Below are positions 1-12,937 of a stretch of DNA of 64,000 bases, piece by piece. The translations under genes were made by a program, and so were the position numbers. The notes beneath the pieces are model-generated. The model was given only the letters and a program-made list of their open reading frames with translations, made no database searches and was not told where the DNA came from. This DNA comes from Orthonyx spaldingii (taxonomy: Eukaryota > Chordata > Aves > Passeriformes > Orthonychidae). The stretch spans positions 1,273,255 through 1,337,254 of the forward strand of contig VZTJ01003848.1 of NCBI GenBank assembly GCA_013397795.1, written 5' to 3'. Each line of letters opens with the position of its first letter. Position 1 is the stretch's first letter.

Positions 1-24
1 GGAAGGGAAGGGAAGGGAAGGGAA
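1..24. repeat. (GGAAG)n polypurine microsatellite at window edge
   Basis: Nearly five uninterrupted GGAAG units open the window and may continue upstream. Four GGG runs (5-7, 10-12, 15-17, 20-22) separated by AA fit the intramolecular G-quadruplex pattern, and the strand is pure purine, which also permits triplex (H-DNA). Whether either structure forms is inference. It could equally be a passive simple repeat. Confidence 0.9.
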
Positions 25-2894
25 TATGCTAATTTTAAATCAGAGGTAGCACGTATCAAATACTTGGGTCTTGTCTACTGTTGAAAGCCAAGGCTATTTT
101 CATCCTCACCCTGTGGACGTCCATCTTCAGCCAGAGATGTCATGGGGTCAGTGAAAGTGGTATCTGGTATAATTTATTTATTTGACTCTCCCTCATCCTC
201 TGAGCTGTGTGCCCAAGAGTGTTTGCAGCAAACATGGCAGCTTATTCCTCAGCATCATGCCAGCCTGTGATCCTCACTATGGAAAAATTCAAGCTGTTTA
301 TTACCAAAAAGAAAAGGGAAGTGTACAGAAAGAAATTGATGAAAACTAAATGGGAGAGCTCTGAGTAATGGAAGTGTTACATTGATATTAAATTACTCTC
401 CCCACTGACTATCACCTCACTTACGGAAATCCATGGAAGTCCCAGAAAAGTAACTTCTGTCATCAAGAGAATCAGGAGAGAGCTTGAAGTGCTCCTCTGG
501 CTTGGGCAAACCAAAGGAGATTCAAAATTATACTTCCCATGATCCAGAGCTGGGACTTTTGTTTCTCCTTTTTAATTTTTTTTTTAATTGTTAAAACCAA
601 ACATTTTAGACTTTATTTTTTTCAATCTGACAGTGCATATGAAATAGAACTTTTTTATTATTTGTAATTGTTAAAACCAGATATTTCAGATGTTGATTTT
701 TAAACTAACTGCATATGAAAGCAAGTCTGCAGTGAAACAAAAGCACGAGCAATTTTTGAAAGTGGTCTGGCATTAGACACATATGAATTTGTATATATTT
801 GTCGTGCTTTGTCCTATTGTCCAGGATCTTCCATGAAATTGAAGAAGACATCCGATTGGAAGACAGTAGTGTAACTAACATTTTTGAATACAGAGAATAA
901 AATCCTTTACACCAGCTTTGGTCTTTCCATGGTGTGCAGCCTTTACCTTTTTTGCTTTGGGGTAAAATTACCACAGATATTAATTTGACTTTGCTCACAG
1001 ACAGTTTGACTTTGCAGTTCTTTCAAACCATCACAGTGCCTTTGGTATCAAATTTTAGTTTGTTTTCAAACAGGGCAGCCCTTGATTAGTTTATTCTTAA
1101 TTATACAAAATAAAGCTATTTATTTGTGTATGCAACTAACTTAAAATCACAAATAAACTTTTTTTGTTTTGCTAGCTATTTTTGTTGCTTAAATACACTA
1201 CCTGTGAACTTATCTAAGTCCCATAGAAACAACGCCAAAAATACAAGCGGTTTGAATAAACTTTTCTACACAAATTAGCACCTTTTGACATGGATAACTG
1301 GAAGGGACCTAGCTAACACCAGTAGTTTTGGCATTCCTTGATAGAAGAGAGTTTTGTCCAGCTGTGGATTAAGGGTGAATTACAGGAAATCTGCACTGAT
1401 TTAAGTGTGTGATAAATAAGTTGATTTTCAAGGTCCCTGTGAAAGATAAACAGTTATTTTTGAAAGCCTGGGCAATTTAAATTTCTCTTCAAAAAGAAAA
1501 AGCAGAGCTGTTTCAGAACAATCAGTCCCACAGGCCAGTCACACATCCCTGGCCTCTGCATTCTCTGAATTGTATGCTGCAGTTATCAGATTGTCAAGAC
1601 ATCCCAGCTCTGCTTGATTAAGTCCTCCTTAAAGTATTAAGGTCATTTGCAACTACTTAATGATCCTTTTGGGTGCCACCGCTGTCAAGCCCGGATCTTT
1701 AGCGCTGTAATGGGATCAGAGCCCCTTCCATTGCTCCAGCCCTTCAATATCGGTGCTCCCCTGTACAGGACTCACTGCCAGTTGTGAGGCAGCAGGAATG
1801 AGTTTTTCTGCCTCCCCACACATGTGAAGCCACCTCTATATTGCACCTGCAAGTGCAGAGAGTCCCCCTCCTCTTGGCACGGCACCGAGGGGGTTTGCAA
1901 CGTTGCAGCTGGAAAGGAGAGAAGGATGAAAAGTTATGGTACAGATTTCTTATTAATACTCAAAAAAAGAAATAAACCCTCCTGGCAGCAACTTCCTTGC
2001 GGGTTTGGTATGAAAGCAAAGGAGCAAAGAGCTTGCTGTCACTCTTGCCACACGTCCTGTGGGGGCAGAGCTTCAGAAACATCTGAGTGCATCAGATATT
2101 ATCTGGAGGAAGGAATGTGTCAGCTGACAGCAAGGCTGGAAACTATTGAAACAATTGTCAGCTGGGCCATTCTTATAGCTATCTCTTGTCTCTTTGAGAA
2201 TTAATATCCAACAATCCTGTCCCATCTACAAACAGGTGAGAGTAAAGGAGCCTTCCAGGAATTATGCAGGTGGTTGCTTTGGAGACGAGGTATCTGATTG
2301 CTATCAAATTAACAGGTTCAGCCACAGGAACACATTCTGAGAAAGAAAGTGGCCCTATTGAAGGAGAATATCTGGAAAAGTAGGTATGTCTTTAGAAAAC
2401 ACTGGAGATGGGAGGTGTTACTGGTCTTGTTACAGCTCATAGGTGGTTGGATTTGAGTTTGTGGGTAGGTGGAAGGGTATATGCAATCTACTTATCTAAG
2501 CCAAGCCAAAGTCCATGCTATCTTCAAAATTTAAACTCCTGATGAAGATCATCAGAACTCCTTTTTCTGGCTCCATGTTGAGCAAGCTCAGAAATGCTCA
2601 CAGGTTTCACTTGCATTGTTCAACAGGTGAAATGATGATTTTCTCATCGTCAACGCTTATGTTAATCTTGGAGGTCCTTTTTGATTATGTCGTTATGGGA
2701 AGGAGGAAGATGAGCTTGTAACAGTGAGTTTGTAAGTATTTACAAGAAACATTCCTGACTCAATGTGTCTGTCCTCCATGGGTTTCATGTTTTGTTTGGA
2801 CTGGTTTATGGAAGAGAACAGTCACATTTAAAAATTGTATTGGTGAATGATTGCATTTGGCCTCTGCAGTCAAGGACAAATCCTATTTAGTGCT
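25..2894. other. Single-copy non-coding DNA, no gene recognised
   Basis: AT-rich unique sequence. The longest frame (1824-2204, plus, 126 codons) is cysteine-rich by composition but matches no family I know and has no recognisable domain. T-rich stretches lie near 568-590 and 640-665. The only structured part I see is the motif cluster at 2091-2185, listed separately. The words 'tggaagggaccta' near 1300 resemble CR1 but the flanks do not support a copy. Confidence 0.6.
2091..2185. promoter_or_regulatory. Candidate enhancer: GATA/ETS/TEAD/E-box cluster
   Basis: Seen: an inverted pair of GATA-type motifs (2094-2105, AGATATTATCT), then AGGAAG (ETS-like core), GGAATGT (TEAD-like), then a perfect 12-bp palindrome TGTCAGCTGACA (2118-2129) holding a CAGCTG E-box. 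A second CAGCTG lies at 2159-2164, next to a CAATTG. Known: GATA, ETS and E-box factors co-occupy many blood, vascular and cardiac enhancers. Inference: this could be such an enhancer. Motifs this short also occur by chance, so function is unproven. Confidence 0.3.
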
Positions 2895-2942
2895 ATCCCA
2901 ATGAAGTTTACTTTCCAGATCCCAATGAAGTTTACTTTCCAG
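2895..2942 (+). repeat. Perfect tandem duplication, 2 x 24 bp
   Basis: The unit that starts ATCCCAATGAAGTTTACTTT occupies 2895-2918 and is repeated without a mismatch at 2919-2942. No further copy flanks it. Identity of the two copies suggests a recent duplication by replication slippage, or an assembly artefact. Confidence 0.95.
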
Positions 2943-5900
2943 CCACACTCAGCCAAAATGATACTGATTCCAGCATTGAGAACTTTCTGAGAACAACTCA
3001 GTGCATTCATCCTCTACTCAAGTCAGTGTGATGCTGACACCCTTCTCATCAGTAGCACTCTGCACAAAGCCTTTCAGCGTAGATGTGCACCATCAAACTG
3101 AGTCCTTAAAAGACAGTTTCTAACTCTTCACACCTAAAATCTTTCTATTAATTCAGTTACAGTCTTCTGATGGTGTTACATGGCTGATAACTTCTCTCCA
3201 GCTTTGTTACGCAGTGCAGTTCATTCTGAATTGACTTGGGCAAGTGTAGCAAAAGCGTTACCTTGGCTGGATCAGGGCTTGCACTTCACGGCTTTCTGGG
3301 TTCTAATTGGCTCAGGTCAGGCACCCAAATATAAGGGATAGCACTGGGAAATGGGGGCTAAGCCATCAATGATGGTCATGTCAGCAGGCTTTGGACGTGC
3401 AGTGTTACAGCTCTGTGTTCCTCTAAGCTCTTTGTATGACTATTGTAGCATCACTTTGGTTACTTTTGATGTAGTTTAGTTCAGATTTCCAGCAATCAGA
3501 GTAAATTCAGAACTGTTTAACTGCACTCAGGATAGACATCTTTGGGAGATGAAGTTTTCTTATCTGTGGCTCCTGCTGCATTTTGAAACGAGCATAAAAG
3601 AGGCAAATACATCCATGAACATTTGCTGCCAGTATGGATTTAAAAGCAGAACGCAGTCAGAAAGGCTACCAAAAAACTACTTCACTTGGCTGATAACTCA
3701 ATTTGTTGATAAGAAAGAGGGAGTGTTTTGTCTCTCTGTATCAGATAAGTGACTTATCACTCCCTGCACTGTTGATGATGAACATGTTCATCTGGCAGAT
3801 AGTGGCAATAAAGCTGCATCTCCCCTTTGCACCGCAAGACATATGCTACATCAAATGAAGTTAAGGGAAATAGATTTAAATAACTTCTTGGTAAATGCTT
3901 TTAAAATCAATTTATAATTAACCTGTGGAACCCCTTGCTGCATTTTATTAGAAAGGGAAATATCATGCTTGAAAATGTATGTTTCCTGTAAGCAATAATA
4001 TGGGGAGTTAAAAAGTGTAAAAAGAAGGGAGAAAGGACGTCACTGCTATGGTCTAGGACTGCACAGTTTAAGAGGTGTTCTGTAATTGAAACTGAGGCTC
4101 TATTTTCTTCCTACACTATCCAAGTATAGGTTGTTGTTAGGCATAGGTGTATTTCTGAGCTGGTTGGCAATTTTTTTCTTATTGTGCACATGGATCCAAT
4201 ACAGCATTGGGGCCCACCTTTGCCAGGAAAGCAGGCTTGTCTGGGATGGAGGGACCTCCTGTTACAGCTGTTTTCTGAGGTGTTTAAAGCACAGATGGAG
4301 CCTAAGTGCACATATACTTTGTGTTTTGTTCCCAGGCTGAGGTGGCCTCAGCAAGAAGATGTCAGGATGCATTTCAGCACAATGTGTCTGGCTGCAGAGC
4401 CAGGCTGTCCTTCAGGATCCCAGTGTGGGTGCAGAGCCACGAATGCCTTGATTTCCACTGCTGAGGGAGGTGAGGACAGAGAAAGCCTCTGTCTGTTGGT
4501 ACTCACCAATGCAAATCAATGCAGTGGGTTGTACCCACACATCTGCATTGATTCACTCCTCAAGATTAAGTCTAAGCTTCAGGACACTTGTGTGCTAGTC
4601 CAGGCTTTGACCTTGTAGGAGGAATGCTGTTTCACTGGGTTTGTTTCTGCTTGCTTTGGTTAAGCTTGTGCATGGCAGAAACTGGGCTAAATATCTAAAA
4701 ATGTCTGTGCACTGTGCACTGATTCCAGTTTCAGGGGACTGCTGAGATCCAGCGTATCAAAGCCAGCTACCAGGGAGTTGAAGCCACAACCCCTAATGTG
4801 AAAGCCCCAAAAATTGATTCAGCCTTGCTACTAATTGTTTCCTGTGCAGGTTGTTTTTGTTTTATTTTCTTACTTCTTAAGATTCTTGGAGTTGCCTAAG
4901 TCCAGTCCTTCCTCTGACAGAGTGTCTTACTGACATTCAGACTGTGTCCCTTTCTCAGATGGGAGCAGAGGGTTGCAATTATGACTGCAGTGGCAAGAAA
5001 AGCTTTGATCAGAAATGGGCCTGATGAGGAGTGTGCTGAGGGATTAATGTAGAACTGACTTCATCAGCAGCTGAGAGTTCTGTGGAGGAGGAATTTAGGT
5101 GCTTCTTACAGCCTCAACAATGCAAAGCAGCCGTCATCAACAAGGTGTTCCCCAGAGGATGCTAATCACTCTCCTCCCTCTTGATCAGCAGTTAAGAGTG
5201 TCTCTCTTCTTTCTACTTATCACTTAGTCAGGGATGCCAGAGGTATTTCTTAGAAGATAAGAACATTATTTACACCCAGTCTTAGAAAGGAAAGAAGAGG
5301 TTGTAAGTGAGCTACAACCATAATTGTTCCTGTTATCATTTGCATCGCAAAGGCACTTCACCATGCTCAGACCCCATCTTGTGGGGCCAAGGATGTTGTA
5401 GTGACTGTACTGCCTGTCTTAGCTCTGAAAGGGCTGGAAGAGATGTGCAGGTGGAAAAGGGAGGGCCAAAGGACGCAGTCCTACCCTGCATAGAGGTATA
5501 GATCAAGGGAATCTGGGAAGCCCCAGATTTTCTCTCACCCATCGTGGCCTGTGTGTTTGGGGAGCAGGGAACATCTCTTCTACCTGTTCACTTCCATTAG
5601 GACTTATCTGCAGATCCAAACCATATTACCCAATGGATGCAGGGTAACTCTTCTGTACCAACATAGTTTCAGTCTGGTTCTGGAGTAGATGTACCCACCT
5701 GTTAGCGTCGTGGGAAAGGGCACTGAGAGATGCATCTCACTTTTGCTGACAAGAGAGATAAAAAATTAGAATATGTGCATTAGAAACCATCTAGCTCTGC
5801 TCCTTACTAAGGACTGGGGATTTTTTTTTTCTTTTTTTCTTTATTTTTTAAAATGGATGATTAAAAAAGATACAAGTTAGAGTTGAGACTATTGTGTGCT

Positions 5901-8900
5901 TCAGAACATCAAGTTCTGTCTACATGTGTGATGAGAAGACTGCATAGGTACTTATGGCAGCCCCCACAAACAATGTGTTGATATCTACAGCTACTACGTC
6001 ATTAGTGCTCTGATATTTAACCAGAAGGTATCTCTGCCTTCAGCTCATGTTCTTCTCAGCTTCCCTTGTTATTCTCCCTCCTAAACAGACAGAAAATGAT
6101 ATTATGTCTGTGAAGCCAGAGGCTGTGTGTGTGTGTGCTGTGGAATTTAGTCATGATCTTGCTAATTGGAATGTTCAAGGTCATTCTTACATCTGTACAT
6201 TTACATGCTTGGTCATTTTCTCCTGCACTGCAGTTAATGTGAGAGTTGTTCTAATCCCTTCCTCAGAGCCCCAGAAGCTGCTGTCTGCTAAACACTGAGT
6301 ACATGGGGTTCTCGAGGAGTCCTGAAATGGGAAATCTCCTGATGAAGATTCCCAACTACCCCTATCTTTTCTGTACATGGAAAATGGGAGAACCCATTTG
6401 TAGGTCACTCAGAATGATACAGCATATGGAGTGCAGGTGTGTTACGTATCTGCAATATTATGATTAATACAGACACCAAGCATCTTTAAACCAGCAAACC
6501 TCAGTGCCTGCAGTCCTATGGCAGCTCAGAGCTTAGACAAAATTCACTTACCTCGCTTTGTCCATACAGGTTTTACAGCCTCTTCTGAGATGAACAGGTG
6601 GGGAAGGGCCTGTACCATAAGCTGGGTGGCTCTGAGATGTCTCAGGTACGTCAGTGCATCACTGCATTACTCTGTGCTGTGCATTCCTACTCCTACTGCC
6701 AATTGGATTGGTGCTGAGGAAACCTGAGGGAAGGATCTGGGGCAGGAAGAGGGGTGGTCTTCTTCAGGTGTGGACTGGTAGTTTGTCGGAGTAACTTCTG
6801 TCCCTGGCACGGTGCTGCCTCTGGTTTGTTATCCTTAGCAGAGCCATTTGCTTGGCAATGCTGGTTGTTACTTACAGGTTTCCCTACACCATCAAGGAGC
6901 AATAGCACAGGGTTTTGGTGGCCACACACAGACCCTGGGAGAGGGCAGATTTCTCAGCATCTCTTCCAACTGCTTCGGGAACTTCAGGTCCCCTTCAGAC
7001 CTTCATAACCACAGACTCTAGTGAACATCCCTGTGTCCCAGGCACAGCAGCATGTAGGAGAGGCTGCACCATGAAAACATGCACTGAGGAACTTCAGACC
7101 TCAACGTGCCTCCTAGCACCTTGTAGTGAGGTGGGCCACTGGAGGAGGAGCAGAACAGACCCTCTTGTCTCTTCTGTCACCTCTCCGTGACCTTGCAGCT
7201 ATTTCAGAGCCTGTGATATCAGAGTAACTATCTTGCTGCAAACTTAGACTTATCTCTCACACATATACATGAAACTCAGTAATAACTAGCTCATATATTC
7301 ATTCCTAAAGTGGCTACAGAGAGATTTGATGTTGCTTAACTCATCCACTATCACTGATCACTTTTTGTTACATCCTTGCCTGAAGGCAAAGACTTTGGTC
7401 AAGCTAGAAATGCTGGTAGTTTCTGAACAGCTTCAGTTACTGGACCAAATGGCTGTTTGGTAAGTTAGAGTTGTGAAAGCAGGGGAAAAAATCACAGTGA
7501 CTATATATTCAAGCAGAAGAGAGAATTCTGTGATGGAGAGTCACTCCTATGCTCTTGCTTTCAGTTGCTACGTGAGGAAGGGGTGACTCTTCACCAGGCT
7601 CTGGTGCTAGCTCAGCTCCTCCGAACATGAGGCAAGCCCAGATGCAAACTTTGTGGCTTAGCCCCATGTTAATACATTCCCAAACACTAATTAAGAGTGG
7701 TGAATGAAGAGAGAAATGCAGGTTAATGTACTATGCTGGCAGTTTTGAGACTGCCTGCCAAATGAAAGCTTTGGTGGTGATGCATAAGTAGAGGCCAGCA
7801 GCCTGCACACGAGTGAGCTGGAGGATTTGGGCTGGTACAAATGCTGCTTCCTCTGGAGGGAAGATGAAGAAAGGTTGTAGGGTGCCAGTATACAAAGGAG
7901 AGTGGAGAGGGAAAAATCTGGGACATGGGAATAGATAGTCTTCCTGGGGACAAATGTTGGAGACCCTCATTGCCTTAGGCAGAGTCTACTGGAAATAAGA
8001 TGGAAGTGCAGGTAGCTGGGAACTCAGAGACATGCCTGGAGGTGCTTGCAAGCTCTGTATGAACAGTGATGTCATTGTGGGTTCCACTTCTGATGGGGAG
8101 TTAGAGGGGTTTTGTTTTTAAATTCCCAGTCTCTCTGCTGGATTCCTTCTCCCTGAGCAATCCTCTTTGTAGAGCAAGTTCCGTAGACAAGGCTAAAAGA
8201 TATTTTCACCTACAAGCTCCTGATATAGGGGCCAAATAGGTGATAGGAGAAGGGTTTTCACTCAGTAATGAACCACTGTGTGAGTCCTGCAGACAGAGTG
8301 ATGCAGGGCTGACTTTGGCAAGTGGGTGAGGGAATTTTGCTGAACAGTGACTCGAGCTCTGTGAGCTAAAAGCCAACAGTTTTCCTCCTCAGTTCAGCAG
8401 GTCTGTGCTGTTACTGAGAAACCATAACCAACTTCATGACATCAAAATGTACTGCTGGGCCATTCTTCTCCAGGGTCTCCTGTCTCCTCCATTCCTTTTT
8501 CTACTGGATGCAATATTCCTTGTTTTTTATGTGAATTGAATGGAAGGTTGAACTACAACAAAGTAGTGCAAAGAACAGATAGTTGGGAGAAGGAGAGAAC
8601 ACGAAGCAACTTCAACTTTACTATTAAAACGGAGTGAAAAGCAGATCAACTTCAGTGTAAAATATTTACAGTAAGACTTGGAATTTTCTCTCAAATTCCT
8701 TCCTCAAACCAGGCTTTTGAAAGGTTTGCTGAAGCTCACAAGCCTTAGGGGCCGGTTTGCCATATTCAGTTTCCACAGGCTTGTTTTCAGCAACTCTGGT
8801 GCAATTTTCACATTGTTGCAACATTTTCTGGATCAAATGCAAAGGCCTCAATGTCCCACCAAGTACCTGCTTGTCTTCTTGCTATCTGTGCTCCCACAGC

Positions 8901-9200
8901 ATCGATATCTGAAATTGTGTTGCAGAGGTTGGAGAAGGGATTGTATAGGTTGCAAATCATCCAAACCGATTTTTTTACCTCTTACCATGAAGTACATTTT
9001 GGGATTTTTTCCTCCTGTCCTCTTACGAGTTGAATTACAGGAAAGTTTACATCAGAAAGGAGTGCCTGAATTAATCTAGTACTCCCCAAACTTCTGTATT
9101 GTTTTTCCACACAGGTACTCCCATCTTGGCTTTGGAGAGTGAGGGTTGAAATGCCTCAGTGCTCACTTACTTCTATTTTTTCCTCCCCTTATGGTTTCTC
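2943..9200. other. Single-copy non-coding DNA, no gene recognised
   Basis: Unique sequence with short, mutually overlapping open frames on both strands (for example 4184-4618 plus, 144 codons, and 8678-9079 plus, 133 codons). None shows a domain, signal peptide or repeat structure I recognise. A (TG)n tract lies at 6125-6137 and a T-rich tract at 5820-5850. I see no transposon remnant and no CpG-rich island. Confidence 0.6.
6125..6137. repeat. (TG)n microsatellite, short
   Basis: About six and a half TG units in unique sequence. Short enough to be unstable only at a low rate. Confidence 0.8.
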
Positions 9201-9380
9201 ATGGAATTATAGAATGGTTTGAGTTGGAAGGCACCTTAAAGATCATCTAGTTCCAATCCCCCTGCCATGAGCAGGGATGCCACCCTCTAGATCAGGTTGC
9301 TCAGGGCCCCAGTGGAGCATCCACAGCTTCTTTGGACAACCTTTTCCAGTGCCTCACCACCCTCACTGCCTCAAGGGTAA
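9201..9380 (-). mobile_element. CR1 LINE 3' fragment
   Basis: Read on the plus strand this begins with a degenerate ATAGAATGGTTTGAGTTGG tip, then 'ggcaccttaaagatcatcta', a CCCCCTGCCATGAGCAGG block, and the phrases 'ccacagcttctttggacaac' and 'ttccagtgcctcaccaccct'. This is the reverse complement of the avian CR1 3' UTR and end of ORF2, so the element lies on the minus strand and is 5'-truncated at about 180 bp. No intact frame survives. The 5' limit is approximate. Confidence 0.9.
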
Positions 9381-11145
9381 CAATGTCCTGTGATGTTTCT
9401 GATGCGATAGTTAGTACCAACATCACTTTAAATCACTTCTGAGGTCAGCATGTTCCCATATAATTTTTTTTTTTTTAACATTCCCTACTATCTCTTCTTC
9501 CCTCTTCCCAAGCGACATGGATCCTGAAGGCTCTTCTAAGCATTTATGGTATCATAAATGCACGTAATCATGAATATGAACAAAGGTAATGCGCTGCTTG
9601 GAGTCTATAGAGACGATGTGCTGAATATTTCCTTGCCTGATCAGATCTAGAACAAAGGCAGCAGGGGAGCAATCTGAGTTCAGGAGGAGATGAAGGACCA
9701 TTGAGTTTAGGAATAGTTCAGGCCCATCTTGGAGTGCAGAGACCCAACCTGGTGTTGCATCTGCAGGCAGATGAGGAAAACTAAGATTTGCATTGGTTCC
9801 AATTTGCTTCAAGTGGAAGCAGGAATTGAAGCTACAGAAAAGCTTTTTTGACTGATTCCAGCCAAGAAAACAGGCAAGGTCAGCAAAGTCTTGCTCTTAG
9901 TTCTGAGCAGAGGAGAGCCCATCTGTCTGTTTGCCTGGGGCTCTGCAGGCAGCCATCTGCCTGGATAACTGAGCTGTGAAAAGCACAATCTGAAGGATGG
10001 AAGCAGAAGCCAAGGAGGAGCTGGACCTGCCTCTCACACCAACAGCACTCTGTGCAGGATGGCTGCCACCTGAGTGCCACCAGAGCAGAGCCATCCCAGC
10101 AGTGCAGCTATTGGACCCTGTGGCACTGCTTTAACCATCACAGAGGACTTGACTGGGTTGTATTTGCCTCTGTGGCAAACAGGTCTTGAGCAAACAGGGG
10201 CCACAGCACCATTTCTGGTTGGCTTTGGAGGTAGGGAAAGTGCATCTTCTCAGCAGAGGACCTGTGCTGTGCTTGGCTTGCTAAGCAGAAATGTCCTTAT
10301 AGCAATATATGTTGTCACTCATCCGTGTCAAAGGGAGCCCTGTTTAGGTTTCGCCAGCAGATGTGACTATAACAGACGTGTTATAAATGTGATATCTCAG
10401 GGGGATATGGATCAGGCAGACCTGGTGAACTGTGGGGACACACGGGATTTTGCCTGATGTACGTTTTCTGTACGTGAGTGCAAATCTCAATAATTCCTCA
10501 AAAATGGCTCGGTATAATCACTAAACCTTGTTCTTTATCGGGCCAGTCTTGAGGGAATCTTGTTAAAGGAAAAACTTGCCTGTACTGATGTTTTTAACAG
10601 AGAATACTCATTGCTTAGTAAAGACCTGAGATATAATGAGCTGGTTTACAGTTCAGTTGTGTTTGTATTCAAGTAATATTTACAGTTTCCACACTAAAAG
10701 CAGATGAGAATCTTTTAATCTAGAGTAAATCTTTAGAAAGTTCACTGCTATTAATAGCTTAGTCTAATTTTGCATGAAATCAGGATATAAACTGTAATGG
10801 AAGATATGGGAATTAGGTTTTTTTACATGGTGCATTATACCATTACCATTAATACCAATGTTTTAGACTGTGTAGTAGAACTATCATTTATCTTAAGAAT
10901 CTCACCTTTTTTTCCCATAGAAATTGGAATGTTTGGACTGAATTTAAATCCCTTCCCAAATGACATAAACAAAACCAAGACAGAAAAGGAAGTTATGCCT
11001 ATATAATTATATCCATTTGCTCTCCTGCATTAAGTTACAGGAAAAATGCTTTCCCAAGTAGGTCACTTAATTTTAGAACAATTAGTAACAGCTATATCAC
11101 TATTTTTTTCTGGGTATCCACTGAGGCTCTGTAACACATCAAATA
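9381..11145. other. Single-copy non-coding DNA up to gap 1
   Basis: Unique sequence with a T-rich tract near 9466-9476. The largest frame (10074-10457, plus, 127 codons) is not recognisable and is overlapped by minus-strand frames. Nothing else is supported. Confidence 0.6.
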
Positions 11146-11180
11146 NNNNNNNNNNNNNNNNNNNNNNNNNNNNNNNNNNN
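11146..11180. other. Assembly gap (35 N)
   Basis: Run of 35 N followed by an A-rich 'aagaaaaagaaaag' tract. The gap probably covers an A-rich low-complexity stretch that failed to assemble. Its true length is unknown. Confidence 0.99.
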
Positions 11181-12910
11181 AAGAAAAAGAAAAGAAAAAG
11201 ATAAATATGTTTTAGATGTGAAAAATGAAAGCATATAAACCCTTGTCTCTCACACCGCTGGGTGGTCTAAGAAGGTTATGCACTCTACCCAAAATTATAT
11301 TTTTATCTTTATAAATAATTCTTCTCAAAAGGGGGTGACTAAGTGGTTTGTGAGAGGCTAAATTTGCACCATGCTGGATTTTTCAAGAACCTTTTTCCCA
11401 GGGCCGCAGGACCCATTGAACATCTGGAGGTCACGTTCACACCTGAGTGCCTAACCTGTGCTGCTCTGCTGCCTGGAGCACCAGCCCCATCTCTGGGGAA
11501 AACAGGCTGTGTGAGCCTAAACTGCTGGAACTCATCACTGCAATCCCTGATCGTGGCCTGGCAATGTCCAGGAGTGGCGTCATCAGCACAGACATGGAGG
11601 ATGCTCTCTCAGCAAATTCCTCCCAGTCCCTGCTGAGGACTTCTGCCAGCACACCGGCATCCGCTGGGGCCTGCGGAAGGGGCACTCTTACTGTCACAGC
11701 TTTTCTGGCAGAAAACACTTGCACTGGTGCTATTTATAGAAAAAAGAATTGCACTTTTAGTAGCATAACTTTTCCCAGAGGGAGTGGTTTTCCTGCAGCA
11801 ATGCAGTAGTTCCAAGAGTGCTTTATTTGCTGCTGAAAACTACTGATATTCCTGCAGGCTGGAGCACCATACACACAGCCCTTGTGCAGCTCCTATCTTC
11901 TTGCAAAATAAGGTGTTTGTGATATCACTTATTTTTACCATTCCTGAATGACATAAACCACCTAAGCAGAATTCTGTAGAGCTTTCTCTACTCTGAAGAC
12001 ATCTGCCAGCAGAGCTATCTCAGTCCTGGCTCATGCCTCACCACACCTCCCTCCAGCAGAGTGTGGCTGAGCCGGTTTGCTGTGCAGGTTTCTAGCATAC
12101 TGCTGTGTCACCAGTAAATGCCTGGATAATTTTTAACCTCACACGGGATTGGTTTATCAGCTGCAGGTGGCCAAAATAATTATACACACTGCTCTCTGTG
12201 AAAACTGGGTCAACAGGATAGTACTTCTTTTTATGTTCTGTCAGGCTTCTCTGATTTACACCTAGGGTCAGACTTCAGGGAGAAAGATATTTGAGTTAGT
12301 GTAAGCAGCCATCACATCTATTCAGATGATGCCACCTTTCTAAGGCATTTTCTTCCCTCTAATTTTGCATCATAATGTTGGCTGTGATACAATCATTGCT
12401 CTTGACAAAACAAGAAAGGAGAGCCCAGGGGAAAAAATATTGATATTTATTTAAAATGAAGTATGATAGATAAATGCACATCCTCATTATGACAGGGCAT
12501 GAAGACGTATGGACTTCCAGCACCACAGCTTTCCAGACAGACATCCTAAGGGCCAATGTGGTTAAGCTGGCAAAACTGCAGGTTTAGGAGTGCATCTTCC
12601 TTTGCCCATGGGATGTGGTTTTCCCAGACCAGTCCACTGTGCATTATGTATGTGTGTTTACACCTAGGAAAGCTGTAAGGTGACAGAGCTCTTCAGCTGG
12701 TGGGGTTGTGATCATTTCCATTGAGAGGTGGTGGTTGTTGTTGACATCAGTTTTGGGGTACCAAAGCCTGAGAATCACAGTGACAGCCCAGTGATTTGCC
12801 AAACCTTGGTATCAGTGACTTTGGAGGAAGAGCAGGGAAAGGTCAGGAATGACATATCCCTAGAGTGTGTTTCTATGTAATCTCTACCAACACGTGGTTG
12901 GCTTCTGCTT

Positions 12911-12937
12911 GTTTCCTTTCCTTTCTTTTCCTTTCCC
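12911..12937. repeat. (CTTTC)n-type polypyrimidine tract
   Basis: Imperfect units of CTTTC with one CTTTTC form an uninterrupted C/T run. Simple repeat. Confidence 0.75.

Noticed and set aside
1288..1325. CR1-like 'aactggaagggacctagct'
   Set aside because: A dozen matching bases without the terminal repeat or continuation on either side.
1824..2204. 126-codon cysteine-rich plus-strand frame as a small secreted protein
   Set aside because: No signal peptide, cysteines not in a known spacing, and its end overlaps the motif cluster that looks regulatory.
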